Source of the DNA: Oscillospiraceae bacterium
Lineage (GTDB): Bacteria; Bacillota; Clostridia; Oscillospirales; Ruminococcaceae
Assembly (NCBI GenBank): GCA_003445125.1
Contig: DLVP01000110.1
Coordinates: forward strand, 9,168 to 14,764
Length of the DNA: 5,597 nt
Direction: 5' to 3'
Shown here: positions 1-5,597 of the stretch, piece after piece
Numbering within the stretch: the stretch's first letter is position 1
Layout of the letters: each line of letters starts with the position of its first letter
Translations under genes and position numbers: made by a program
Notes under the pieces: generated by a model
The model's input: the letters and a program-made list of their open reading frames with translations, nothing else
Database searches by the model: none
Told to the model about the DNA's origin: nothing

Positions 1-669
1 GGCCAACGTCTTTTCCGCCGAAAAAATAACCGTTCGCGAAAGGAGCGAATGCGGACAAATCGGCGTCAGCAAAATACATTTCAGTGCGGGATCGGTGACG
101 GGACCGCCTGCGGAAAGCGAATATGCCGTGGAACCGGTGGGGGTCGCCACAATAATTCCGTCGGCACGGAAGCGGTTCACCTGCGTATCCCGACAGGTCA
201 CTTCCACCTCAATCATACGGGAAAGCGCGCCCTTGCTCACCACCGCTTCATTGATCGCATAGTACGGTTCACTGCCTGCCACGCTCACTTCCAGCATCAT
301 GCGTTCTTCGATCTGATAATCGCCGTTGATCACGCGCAGAAGCTGTGCGGTTTCGTGTTGTTCGACCGTCGCGAGAAATCCCAGGGTTCCCGCATTGACG
401 CCCAGCACGGTTTTTTCAAAGACTGCTGCCCTTTTCGCGCTGTTGAGGATGGTTCCGTCTCCGCCGACGGCAACCACGAGGTCGCAATGTTCAAAAAGAC
501 TTTGAGCATCGTCGGAGGTTTCATCGGAGAAAAACATCCCACGATACTTCGACTCGCAGGCAACCCGAACATGATGCAGGTGCAAAAAATCCGCCAGTTT
601 TTCCGCACAGGAAACCGCATTTTTCTTATCGGTATTGACGATCATGCAGACACTGTTTACTCTTTCCAA
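1..669 (-). CDS. nadK: NAD kinase, C-terminus cut by the window edge
   Basis: NAD kinase phosphorylates NAD to NADP in the cytoplasm and is the only route to NADP. I translated this frame by hand; it is open from TTG 669 to the edge, giving 223 of the usual 270-300 residues. The N-terminus reads [18 protein letters not shown], the first Rossmann-like strand. [10 protein letters not shown] at 67-76 carries the catalytic and ATP/NAD-binding GGDGT with Asp71. [10 protein letters not shown] is at 90-99, and the NE motif is at 140-141. [20 protein letters not shown] at 169-188 is the family's second signature, and TPICPHSL (202-209) comes near the edge. The TTG start is chosen because AGGGTGA, formed by the end of tlyA, lies just upstream; the first in-frame ATG (residue 9) falls inside the first conserved strand and would truncate it. 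The gene begins 4 bases after the tlyA stop. In related clusters argR and recN often follow, but they would lie outside. Confidence 0.95.
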   Translation of the reverse strand, partial: MERVNSVCMIVNTDKKNAVSCAEKLADFLHLHHVRVACESKYRGMFFSDETSDDAQSLFEHCDLVVAVGGDGTILNSAKRAAVFEKTVLGVNAGTLGFLATVEQHETAQLLRVINGDYQIEERMMLEVSVAGSEPYYAINEAVVSKGALSRMIEVEVTCRDTQVNRFRADGIIVATPTGSTAYSLSAGGPVTDPALKCILLTPICPHSLLSRTVIFSAEKTLA

Positions 670-673
670 AAGC

Positions 674-680
674 TCACCCT
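674..680 (-). promoter_or_regulatory. Ribosome binding site of nadK, overlapping the tlyA stop
   Basis: AGGGTGA contains the tlyA TGA stop as its last three bases and lies 4 bases before TTG 669 (7 counted from AGGG). It supports the non-ATG start and coupled translation from tlyA. Confidence 0.65.
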
Positions 681-1459
681 CTCTCCACGATTGTTTTTAC
701 ATCGATCACAGGCGATGGGGTCTCCTGTTTCTTTCCGTAAAGAAGATACTCCGTATTACCGTCCCCGCCCGTAATCGGTGAGCGGCACAGCCCCAGCGGA
801 GCGATTCCGACCGACCGGCACGCCTCAAGCACATGGGTAATCACCTCGGTATGCACCTTTCGGTCGCGCACAATGCCGTTTTTCCCGACATTCTTTTTCC
901 CCGCTTCAAACTGCGGTTTGATCAGAAGAACACATTCCCCGCCCTGCGGCATACAGCGGCTGATGGCAGGAAGCACTGCGGTCAGCGAAATGAACGAAAC
1001 GTCACAGCACACAAAGTCGGGCAGATACCCAATTTCCTCCGGTGTGAAATCCCGAATATTTCTTCCTTCCAAAGACTGCACCCGAGGATCCTCGCGCAGC
1101 GTCAGATGCAGTTGACTGTGCCCGACATCCATCGCACAGACACATTTTGCACCGTTTTGCAGCAAACAATCGGTGAAACCCCCGGTGGAAGCCCCGACAT
1201 CCAGGCAGCATTTGCCGTTCACATCCGGAGAAAACGCCCGCAGTGCCGCTTCCAGCTTCAGCCCTCCGCGGCTCACATACGGCATTTTTTCTCCGATCAG
1301 GCACACTTCGTCCTCCGGTCGGACAGAAAAACCCGCTTTGGTCTGCACGGTTTTATTCACCGCAATGCTTCCCGCCCGAATCAAAGTCTGCGCTTTTGTT
1401 CTGGACTCCGCAATCCCGCGTGCCACTACCGCGACATCCAGGCGTTCTTCCTCTCTCAC
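674..1459 (-). CDS. tlyA: TlyA family rRNA (cytidine-2'-O)-methyltransferase, S4 domain
   Basis: TlyA enzymes 2'-O-methylate cytidine in 23S rRNA (C1920, E. coli numbering) and, in some groups, also 16S C1409; loss gives capreomycin resistance in mycobacteria. The 261-residue product has an S4 RNA-binding domain at about 3-62 ([16 protein letters not shown] near the start). The linker and substrate motif [13 protein letters not shown] follows at 61-73. A Rossmann methyltransferase domain has the SAM-binding [10 protein letters not shown] at 86-95, CDVSFISL at 152-159, LIKPQFEAG at 179-187 and [10 protein letters not shown] at 232-241. Lys68, Asp153, Lys181 and Glu237 fit the K-D-K-E set of FtsJ-like 2'-O-methyltransferases (my alignment by eye). 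A longer frame starts at ATG 1480 without a Shine-Dalgarno sequence; GTG 1459 is preferred because GGAGG lies 7 bases upstream and it gives the family's N-terminus. This GTG overlaps the dxs stop (GTGA). The protein has 12 cysteines. The one- or two-target type cannot be decided here. An old 'hemolysin' name for this family is not supported by these motifs. Confidence 0.95.
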   Translation of the reverse strand: MREEERLDVAVVARGIAESRTKAQTLIRAGSIAVNKTVQTKAGFSVRPEDEVCLIGEKMPYVSRGGLKLEAALRAFSPDVNGKCCLDVGASTGGFTDCLLQNGAKCVCAMDVGHSQLHLTLREDPRVQSLEGRNIRDFTPEEIGYLPDFVCCDVSFISLTAVLPAISRCMPQGGECVLLIKPQFEAGKKNVGKNGIVRDRKVHTEVITHVLEACRSVGIAPLGLCRSPITGGDGNTEYLLYGKKQETPSPVIDVKTIVERG

Positions 1460-3285
1460 TTTTTTTCCTCCAGTATCCATTGTATCAGAGATTCCCGATC
1501 CAGTCCGAGTTTTTTCAGACTTTGCGACACTGTGGCATGTTCCACAAAATCCTCCACTCCGCGCAAACGGAAAATTCCCTTGAAGCCGTAATTATTCAGC
1601 TGTGCAAAAAATTCTTCCCCGATTCCCCCGCGCCGAATTCCTTCTTCCGCAAAGAAAACATAGGAATAAGTTGCCGCTTCGCGGATACACTCAGGGTCAA
1701 GCGGTTGTATGCAGACCGGTTTCATCACAGAACATTGCAATTTCTCGGCGGCGGCATCCGCCTCGCCGGAAAGTCTGCCGTAGGTAACAAGCAAGGTATC
1801 GGAAGGACGGCGCAAATACACCCACGAAGTTTGTGCAGATGATTCCGTAACCGTTTGCGCACCGCGCGGATATCTCACCGCCACCGGACCTTCGGTTTCA
1901 TAAATTGCCCGATAGAGGCAGGACCTCAATTCTTCATACGTATACGGCGAATACACCGTCATATGCGGCATCTGACTTAAAAAAGCCGCGTCAAAAATTC
2001 CCTGATGCGTCACCCCGTCTTCTCCGACCACACCGGCACGATCCACAGCGAACACCACATGGCGGTTCTCAATACAGACATCGTGCAGCAGCTGATCGTA
2101 CCCGCGCTGCAAAAACGTAGAATACAGCGCACACACGGGAATCATGCCATTCTTTGCCAATGCCGACGAAAAGGTCACTGCGTGTTCTTCGGCAATGCCG
2201 ACATCAAAAAAGCGGTTCGGAAAGCTCTTGGAAAACGGCTCCAGCCCCGTCGAAGAACACATTGCCGCCGTCACGGTGCAAATCCGCTCGTCCTTCTCCG
2301 CCAGACGCATCAATTCGTGAGAAAAAGCGTCGGTGAAGCTGTCGTTGTGTTCCTGATTTTTTCCGTCATGCACATTGAACGAAGGTACCCCATGATAACC
2401 GCAAGGGTCGTTCTCCGCATACGGATACCCCTTGCCCTTGATGGTATTGACGTGCACCACGCACGGTTTTTTCAGTTTTTTTGCCCGCTGCAATACGCGG
2501 CAAAGCTGCGGCAGGTCGTGACCGTCGGTCGGTCCGAGATAGACAAAACCGAAGGCTTCGAAAATATTACTGTTATAAATCGCATTCTTCATGTGCTGTT
2601 TGGTATCGGTAAGCACTTTCTTGATTGGTTGTCCCACCAACGGAAGTACATCCAAAAAATGCGAAATCCCGTCTTTCAGATCGAAATATCCCTGCTTATT
2701 GCGCATAGCGGTCATATATTTTGCCAGTGCACCGACATTCCGGGAAATCGACATTCCGTTATCATTGACAATCACAATCAGATTAGATTTTCTTCTTCCC
2801 GCATTGTTCAGCGCTTCATATGCCTGTCCGCAGGTAAGCGCCCCGTCACCGATGACCGCCAGCACATAACTGTCGTCGTGCCGAAGTTCCTTGGCAGTTG
2901 CCAATCCGCAGGCGACGGACAAAGAAGTCCCCGCATGACCCGTCACAAAGCTGTCATACTCGCTCTCGCTTTCCCGCGGAAAGCCGGACAGTCCGTTTTC
3001 CTGCCGCAAAGTGGAAAATCGATCGCGCCGTCCCGTGAGGATTTTATGGGTATATGCCTGATGTCCGACATCCCACACAAGCTGATCCTTCGGGCAATCA
3101 AACACCTTATGCATTGCAAGCGTAAGCTCCACGGTGCCGAGATTGGACGCCAGATGGCCGCCGGTTTTAGACACGGATTCCACGAGAAAATCCCGAATTT
3201 CCTCCGCCAGTACCTGCATCTGTCCGAAGTTCAATTTCTTCAGATCGCCCGGTGTATTCACTTTTTCGAGATACTTATATCTCAC
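1456..3285 (-). CDS. dxs: 1-deoxy-D-xylulose-5-phosphate synthase
   Basis: This thiamine-diphosphate enzyme joins pyruvate and glyceraldehyde 3-phosphate to 1-deoxy-D-xylulose 5-phosphate with loss of CO2, the first step of the MEP isoprenoid pathway and a branch to thiamine and pyridoxal phosphate. At 609 residues it is slightly shorter than the usual 620-640. SKTGGHLASNLGTVEL (39-54) holds a conserved active-site His. WDVGHQAYTHKILTGRR ends at 87, and GHAGTS is at 116-121. The metal/cofactor-binding segment runs from GDGALT (146-151) to NDNGMSIS (174-181), with GPTDGHD at 251-257. The transketolase-type pyrimidine domain carries GIAEEHAVT (363-371, catalytic Glu 366) and DRAGVVGEDGVTHQG (415-429). 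YPRG is at 472-475, and a transketolase C-terminal domain follows. The longest frame starts at GTG 3294, but GTG 3285 is chosen because GAGGTG lies 6 bases before it. Some residues in the cofactor segment differ from the common wording (CGQ for GGM, G for E after NDN). The gene overlaps tlyA by 4 bases. Confidence 0.97.
   Translation of the reverse strand: MRYKYLEKVNTPGDLKKLNFGQMQVLAEEIRDFLVESVSKTGGHLASNLGTVELTLAMHKVFDCPKDQLVWDVGHQAYTHKILTGRRDRFSTLRQENGLSGFPRESESEYDSFVTGHAGTSLSVACGLATAKELRHDDSYVLAVIGDGALTCGQAYEALNNAGRRKSNLIVIVNDNGMSISRNVGALAKYMTAMRNKQGYFDLKDGISHFLDVLPLVGQPIKKVLTDTKQHMKNAIYNSNIFEAFGFVYLGPTDGHDLPQLCRVLQRAKKLKKPCVVHVNTIKGKGYPYAENDPCGYHGVPSFNVHDGKNQEHNDSFTDAFSHELMRLAEKDERICTVTAAMCSSTGLEPFSKSFPNRFFDVGIAEEHAVTFSSALAKNGMIPVCALYSTFLQRGYDQLLHDVCIENRHVVFAVDRAGVVGEDGVTHQGIFDAAFLSQMPHMTVYSPYTYEELRSCLYRAIYETEGPVAVRYPRGAQTVTESSAQTSWVYLRRPSDTLLVTYGRLSGEADAAAEKLQCSVMKPVCIQPLDPECIREAATYSYVFFAEEGIRRGGIGEEFFAQLNNYGFKGIFRLRGVEDFVEHATVSQSLKKLGLDRESLIQWILEEKK
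1467..1471 (-). promoter_or_regulatory. Ribosome binding site of tlyA, inside dxs
   Basis: GGAGG is followed by seven A and then GTG 1459. Site and spacer are also the last codons of dxs (Leu-Glu-Glu-Lys-Lys), so dxs coding and tlyA initiation share the same bases. This decides the start in favour of GTG 1459 over ATG 1480, which lies upstream of the site. Confidence 0.8.
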
Positions 3286-3291
3286 AGCAAA

Positions 3292-3297
3292 CACCTC
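3292..3297 (-). promoter_or_regulatory. Ribosome binding site of dxs, overlapping the ispA stop
   Basis: GAGGTG shares two bases with the ispA TGA stop (3298-3296) and lies 6 bases before GTG 3285. The alternative GTG 3294 is part of this site itself and has only a weak purine stretch upstream, so the site argues for the shorter Dxs. Confidence 0.75.
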
Positions 3298-4168
3298 AGT
3301 TCACTCTGCTCAACAAATCAACCGCCAATTCCTTCAAAAACGAAGAATCCCCGTCAAAGACCGTCAGTGCCTCGCACGCCGCCTGTGTCAGTTCCTTTGC
3401 CTTTTCACGGCAGCCGTCTACACCGAGATGTGACACATAGGTATCCTTTCGGTTCTGTTCATCGCTTCCGATCGGCTTTCCCAAAGTTTTTTCATCCCCG
3501 ATCACATCGAGAATGTCGTCCACAATCTGAAACGCCAGACCGACATTCTGCGCATACACAGACGCCGCCTGACGGCATTTTTCCGTTTTTGCCGAAAGGC
3601 ATCCCAAAAGGCAGGCGGCTTCCATCATCGCGGAGGTTTTCAGGCTGTTGATCCGATCCAGCTTATCAAGTCCGATCGGTTTTCCTTCGTGGCTCAGATC
3701 CAAGCACTGTCCGCCGATCATCCCATGCGCGCCCGCCGCGCGGGAAAGAATTTTCACCGCTTCCACACGTTTTTCGGCGCTCAAATCACATTCGGCAATC
3801 TGTTCAAACGCCATGGTCAAAAGCGCATCTCCTGCCAGCAGAGCAGTCGCTTCGCCGAATTTGATATGGCAGGAAGGCTGACCGCGGCGCATATCGTCGT
3901 CATCCATACACGGCAGATCGTCATGAATCAATGAATAAGTATGCACCATTTCCACTGCACAGGCAAGCGGAAGCAGGGCTTCCTCCGATTCGCCGCAAAG
4001 AGCGCCGAACGCCATGGTAAGTGCGGCGCGGATGCGTTTTCCTCCCGCCGAAAGGCTGTACGCCATAGCGTCAAGAACCTCATGATAATCATAATTCCGC
4101 TCTTTCAGACAGGAGGAAAGGCTTTCATCCGTCAAGCCTTTATAGCGGTGCAGTTGTTCTTTGACCAT
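3296..4168 (-). CDS. ispA: (2E,6E)-farnesyl diphosphate synthase (geranyltranstransferase)
   Basis: This cytoplasmic trans-prenyltransferase condenses dimethylallyl and isopentenyl diphosphate stepwise to geranyl and farnesyl diphosphate, the precursor of undecaprenyl carrier lipid and quinone tails. The 290-residue length is typical. GGKRIR at 42-47 binds the isopentenyl substrate. The first aspartate-rich motif, DDLPCMD, is at 83-89 and is followed by DDDMRRG. GGQCLDL is at 152-158. The second aspartate-rich motif starts at DDILD (217-221), with GKPIGSDEQNRKDTY after it. The four-residue spacing inside DDxxxxD and the Tyr and Ser five and four residues before it match bacterial farnesyl diphosphate synthases such as E. 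coli IspA, so C15 product is likely; geranylgeranyl diphosphate cannot be excluded by eye. A longer frame opens at TTG 4198 inside xseB, but ATG 4168 has GGAGAG upstream and fits the family's N-terminus better. It lies 4 bases after xseB and 10 before dxs. Confidence 0.96.
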   Translation of the reverse strand: MVKEQLHRYKGLTDESLSSCLKERNYDYHEVLDAMAYSLSAGGKRIRAALTMAFGALCGESEEALLPLACAVEMVHTYSLIHDDLPCMDDDDMRRGQPSCHIKFGEATALLAGDALLTMAFEQIAECDLSAEKRVEAVKILSRAAGAHGMIGGQCLDLSHEGKPIGLDKLDRINSLKTSAMMEAACLLGCLSAKTEKCRQAASVYAQNVGLAFQIVDDILDVIGDEKTLGKPIGSDEQNRKDTYVSHLGVDGCREKAKELTQAACEALTVFDGDSSFLKELAVDLLSRVN

Positions 4169-4172
4169 TGTT

Positions 4173-4376
4173 TTACTCTCCGTTTCTGTCAAAAGCAATC
4201 TCCTGTACCGTCAGTTCGGCGGTACGGAGCGTTTGGTGGCATTCCTTTGCCAGAAGTGCCGCCTCTTTATACAATTCAATGGCATCGTCCAGAGAGGTTT
4301 CGGGATTTTCCATCAATCCCACAATCTCCTCCAGACGGCTGAGTTTTTCTTCCACGGTTTTCTTTTTTTCGGACAT
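4173..4376 (-). CDS. xseB: Exodeoxyribonuclease VII small subunit
   Basis: This is the small helical subunit that binds XseA to form active exonuclease VII. The 67-residue product matches the usual 60-80 residue length. It shows the family pattern: VEEKLSRLEEIVGLME (about 9-24), ETSLDDAIELYKEAALLAKEC (about 26-46, the region that follows the first helix in the family), then a second helix ending in RTAELTVQEI (51-60). The longest frame begins at GTG 4379, but the ATG at 4376 is preferred because GGAGG lies 7 bases before it and only 4 before the GTG. With this start the gene shares a single A with the xseA stop (TGATG), a typical coupled junction that suits subunits made together. The message near the start reads GAA AAA AAG AAA, which places an A AAA AAG heptamer in frame; this is probably only lysine coding. 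Confidence 0.95.
   Translation of the reverse strand: MSEKKKTVEEKLSRLEEIVGLMENPETSLDDAIELYKEAALLAKECHQTLRTAELTVQEIAFDRNGE
4176..4181 (-). promoter_or_regulatory. Ribosome binding site of ispA, at the end of xseB
   Basis: GGAGAG is made by the last two codons of xseB, immediately before its TAA stop. It sits 7 bases before the ispA ATG at 4168 (9 counted from GGAG). It decides against the upstream TTG start at 4198, which has no comparable site. Confidence 0.75.
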
Positions 4377-5584
4377 CACAATTCCTCCGTTTCGGGAACC
4401 TGCAATTTGATTTTTCCGTCCTGCAGCCGAACATTCACAGTCTGACCGGGCACAAACTCCGTCACGGAGCGAAGAGTTTTGCCCTGTTCATCGCCGATCA
4501 CCGCATATCCGCGCCGAAGCACCGAGAAGGGATTGACCGCCTCGGCACGCGCACAAAGAGATTCCAGCTTCTGCTGTCTGCCGCGGAATTTTTCCGCCAT
4601 TATTCTTTGCGCATAGTTACATGCAACATCTTCTCTTTGGCTCAACAGGCGCACCCGATCGTCCAAAGCCCTCTGTATACTCGGCAAAGCATACCGAAAC
4701 AAACGTTCCTGCGCCGCTGTGTACTTTTGCTGCAATGCACGGCGGGCAAGCGACGTCAATTGCCGCATACGCTGTGCCGTCTCGTCGGCAACGCTTCCCG
4801 CCAGTTCCGCCGCCGCGGAAGGGGTAGGTGCACGCAGATCCGCCGCAAAATCACAGATCGTCACGTCGGTTTCATGTCCGACCGCGGAAATCACGGGAAT
4901 CGGGCAATCATACACCGCATAAGCGATGCGCGCGTCGTTGAAAAATTTCAAATCCTCCTGCGAACCTCCGCCGCGGGCAATAATCACCTCATCGGCGCGG
5001 CGGTGCAAAGAAATGTCTTTCAAAGCGGCAGCCACATCCGTCGGACAGTTTTCGCCCTGTACGGACACCGCATACAGCAGAACCGTCACCTGCGGCATCC
5101 GACGTCCGAGAATATTCAGGATGTCCTGCAATGCCGCGCCGTTTTTGGAAGTAATCACCGCGATCGTCTGCGGCAGCTTCGGCAACGGCTTTTTATGCGC
5201 CTCATCGAAGATACCCTCGGCAAGGAGTTTTCTTTTGAGCTGTTCGATTGCCACCGCCTGTGCACCGACACCGTAGGGCACAAGATCGTTGACATTGAGT
5301 TGATAACTGCCGTCCCGTTCGTACACCGTCACTGCGGCGCGAACCAGCACGTTCATCCCGTTTTCCGGTTCAAAGCGCAAATACTGCGCCGTTCCCGCAA
5401 ACATGACCGCGCGGATCACAGACTCGCTGTCCTTGAGGGCAAAATAGCAATGCCCGGAACGGGCGTTGCGCCGAAAATCGGTAATTTCACCGACCACATA
5501 GACCGTTTTGAGCTTCGGATCGCCGGAAATCAAAAATTTCAGATAACGGTTTATTTGCGAAACCGTCAAGCGTTCGCTAACCAT
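4376..5584 (-). CDS. xseA: Exodeoxyribonuclease VII large subunit
   Basis: This is the catalytic subunit of exonuclease VII, which degrades single-stranded DNA from both ends to short oligonucleotides and acts in the cytoplasm in mismatch repair and recombination. The 402-residue product is within the usual 400-450 range. An OB-fold nucleic-acid-binding domain covers about residues 5-100. The catalytic domain follows, with ITSKNGAALQDI at 144-155, ARGGGSQEDLKFFND at 203-217 and the family signature from GHETD (236-240) through DFAADLRAPTPS to AAAE (257-260). A charged, probably helical or coiled-coil segment spans about 262-345, where the small subunit is expected to bind. The conserved C-terminal NPFSVLRRGYAV lies at 351-362. 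The ATG start is supported by a GGAGGTG site just upstream. All hallmark residues appear present and the frame is intact. It is the first gene of the block in this window, and its stop overlaps the xseB start by one base. Confidence 0.97.
   Translation of the reverse strand: MVSERLTVSQINRYLKFLISGDPKLKTVYVVGEITDFRRNARSGHCYFALKDSESVIRAVMFAGTAQYLRFEPENGMNVLVRAAVTVYERDGSYQLNVNDLVPYGVGAQAVAIEQLKRKLLAEGIFDEAHKKPLPKLPQTIAVITSKNGAALQDILNILGRRMPQVTVLLYAVSVQGENCPTDVAAALKDISLHRRADEVIIARGGGSQEDLKFFNDARIAYAVYDCPIPVISAVGHETDVTICDFAADLRAPTPSAAAELAGSVADETAQRMRQLTSLARRALQQKYTAAQERLFRYALPSIQRALDDRVRLLSQREDVACNYAQRIMAEKFRGRQQKLESLCARAEAVNPFSVLRRGYAVIGDEQGKTLRSVTEFVPGQTVNVRLQDGKIKLQVPETEEL
4384..4388 (-). promoter_or_regulatory. 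Ribosome binding site of xseB, inside xseA
   Basis: GGAGG (followed by AA) lies within the last codons of xseA, 7 bases before the xseB ATG at 4376. The spacing favours that ATG over the GTG one codon upstream. Confidence 0.8.
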
Positions 5585-5588
5585 GAGA

Positions 5589-5595
5589 CACCTCC
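5589..5595 (-). promoter_or_regulatory. Ribosome binding site of xseA
   Basis: GGAGGTG lies 4 bases before the xseA ATG (6 bases counted from the end of GGAGG). It is a near-perfect match to the 16S anti-Shine-Dalgarno sequence and fixes the start. Only two more bases remain to the window edge, so no promoter can be assessed. Confidence 0.85.
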
Positions 5596-5597
5596 GT

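Noticed and set aside
330..620. A 96-codon minus-strand frame inside nadK.
   Set aside because: It is in a different frame from the NAD kinase signatures, which are continuous from 669 to the window edge.
49..774. A 241-codon plus-strand open frame opposite nadK.
   Set aside because: It is in mirror register to nadK, which carries the GGDGT and TPTGSTAY signatures. The product of the plus frame has no family features.
1002..1304. A 100-codon minus-strand frame inside tlyA.
   Set aside because: It is out of frame with the conserved S4 and methyltransferase motifs and shows no family features of its own.
1460..1466. T-run on the plus strand (and a similar one at 4363-4369) as a possible terminator.
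   Set aside because: On the coding strand both are A-runs encoding lysines, and no stem-loop stands before them on either strand that I could see.
833..1591. A 252-codon plus-strand open frame opposite tlyA and the end of dxs.
   Set aside because: It is in mirror register to tlyA, with low-complexity His/Arg/Phe-rich content and no motif; it is a codon-bias shadow.
2005..3651. A 548-codon open frame on the plus strand, opposite dxs and ispA.
   Set aside because: It lies in exact mirror register to dxs and is explained by the lack of TTA, CTA and TCA codons there. Its product is rich in His, Arg and Phe, has no recognisable motif, and the opposite strand encodes unmistakable Dxs and IspA.
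4169..4198. N-terminal extension of IspA from TTG 4198.
   Set aside because: It would overlap xseB by 26 bases, has no Shine-Dalgarno sequence and adds ten residues not expected in the family, whereas ATG 4168 has GGAGAG upstream.
1..5597. The possibility that the window holds an undescribed system such as a defence, toxin-antitoxin or mobile module.
   Set aside because: Every stretch is accounted for by six well-known core genes with intact motifs, and there is no unexplained intergenic space longer than about 10 bases, no repeats and no orphan gene.

Overview
The window is a block of six tightly packed housekeeping genes, all on the minus strand: xseA, xseB, ispA, dxs, tlyA and the 5' part of nadK, in transcription order from the right edge to the left. 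This order is a well-known arrangement in Firmicutes, and nadK directly after tlyA is the clostridial version. Roughly even base composition, GTG and TTG starts behind purine-rich Shine-Dalgarno sequences, unusually cysteine-rich proteins and clostridial wording of the Dxs and IspA motifs suggest an anaerobic member of the Clostridia, perhaps related to Ruminococcaceae/Oscillospiraceae. The taxonomic call is inference from motifs, not from a search.

Layout: xseA (5584 to 4376) starts 13 bases from the right edge with its ribosome binding site intact, so its promoter lies outside. xseB shares one base with it (TGATG). ispA follows after 4 bases, and dxs after 10 bases with its Shine-Dalgarno sequence laid over the ispA stop. 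tlyA overlaps dxs by 4 bases (GTGA). nadK starts at TTG 4 bases after tlyA and runs off the left edge after 223 codons. No gap exceeds about 10 bases. I saw no RNA gene, internal promoter, terminator, repeat, mobile element or CRISPR array.

Function: XseA and XseB are the two subunits of exonuclease VII (single-strand DNA degradation in repair). Dxs makes 1-deoxy-D-xylulose 5-phosphate, the entry to the MEP isoprenoid pathway, and IspA condenses the C5 products to farnesyl diphosphate for quinones and the undecaprenyl carrier. TlyA is an S4-domain ribosomal RNA 2'-O-methyltransferase. NadK makes NADP, whose reduced form is used in the MEP pathway among many others. The junctions suggest one polycistronic message with translational coupling.

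I did not find a novel system. The points worth a second look are small: start codons that differ from the longest reading frame, a canonical slippery heptamer at the dxs/tlyA overlap, some variant residues in the Dxs cofactor-binding segment, strong cysteine enrichment, and avoidance of TTA/CTA/TCA codons that creates very long antisense open frames.
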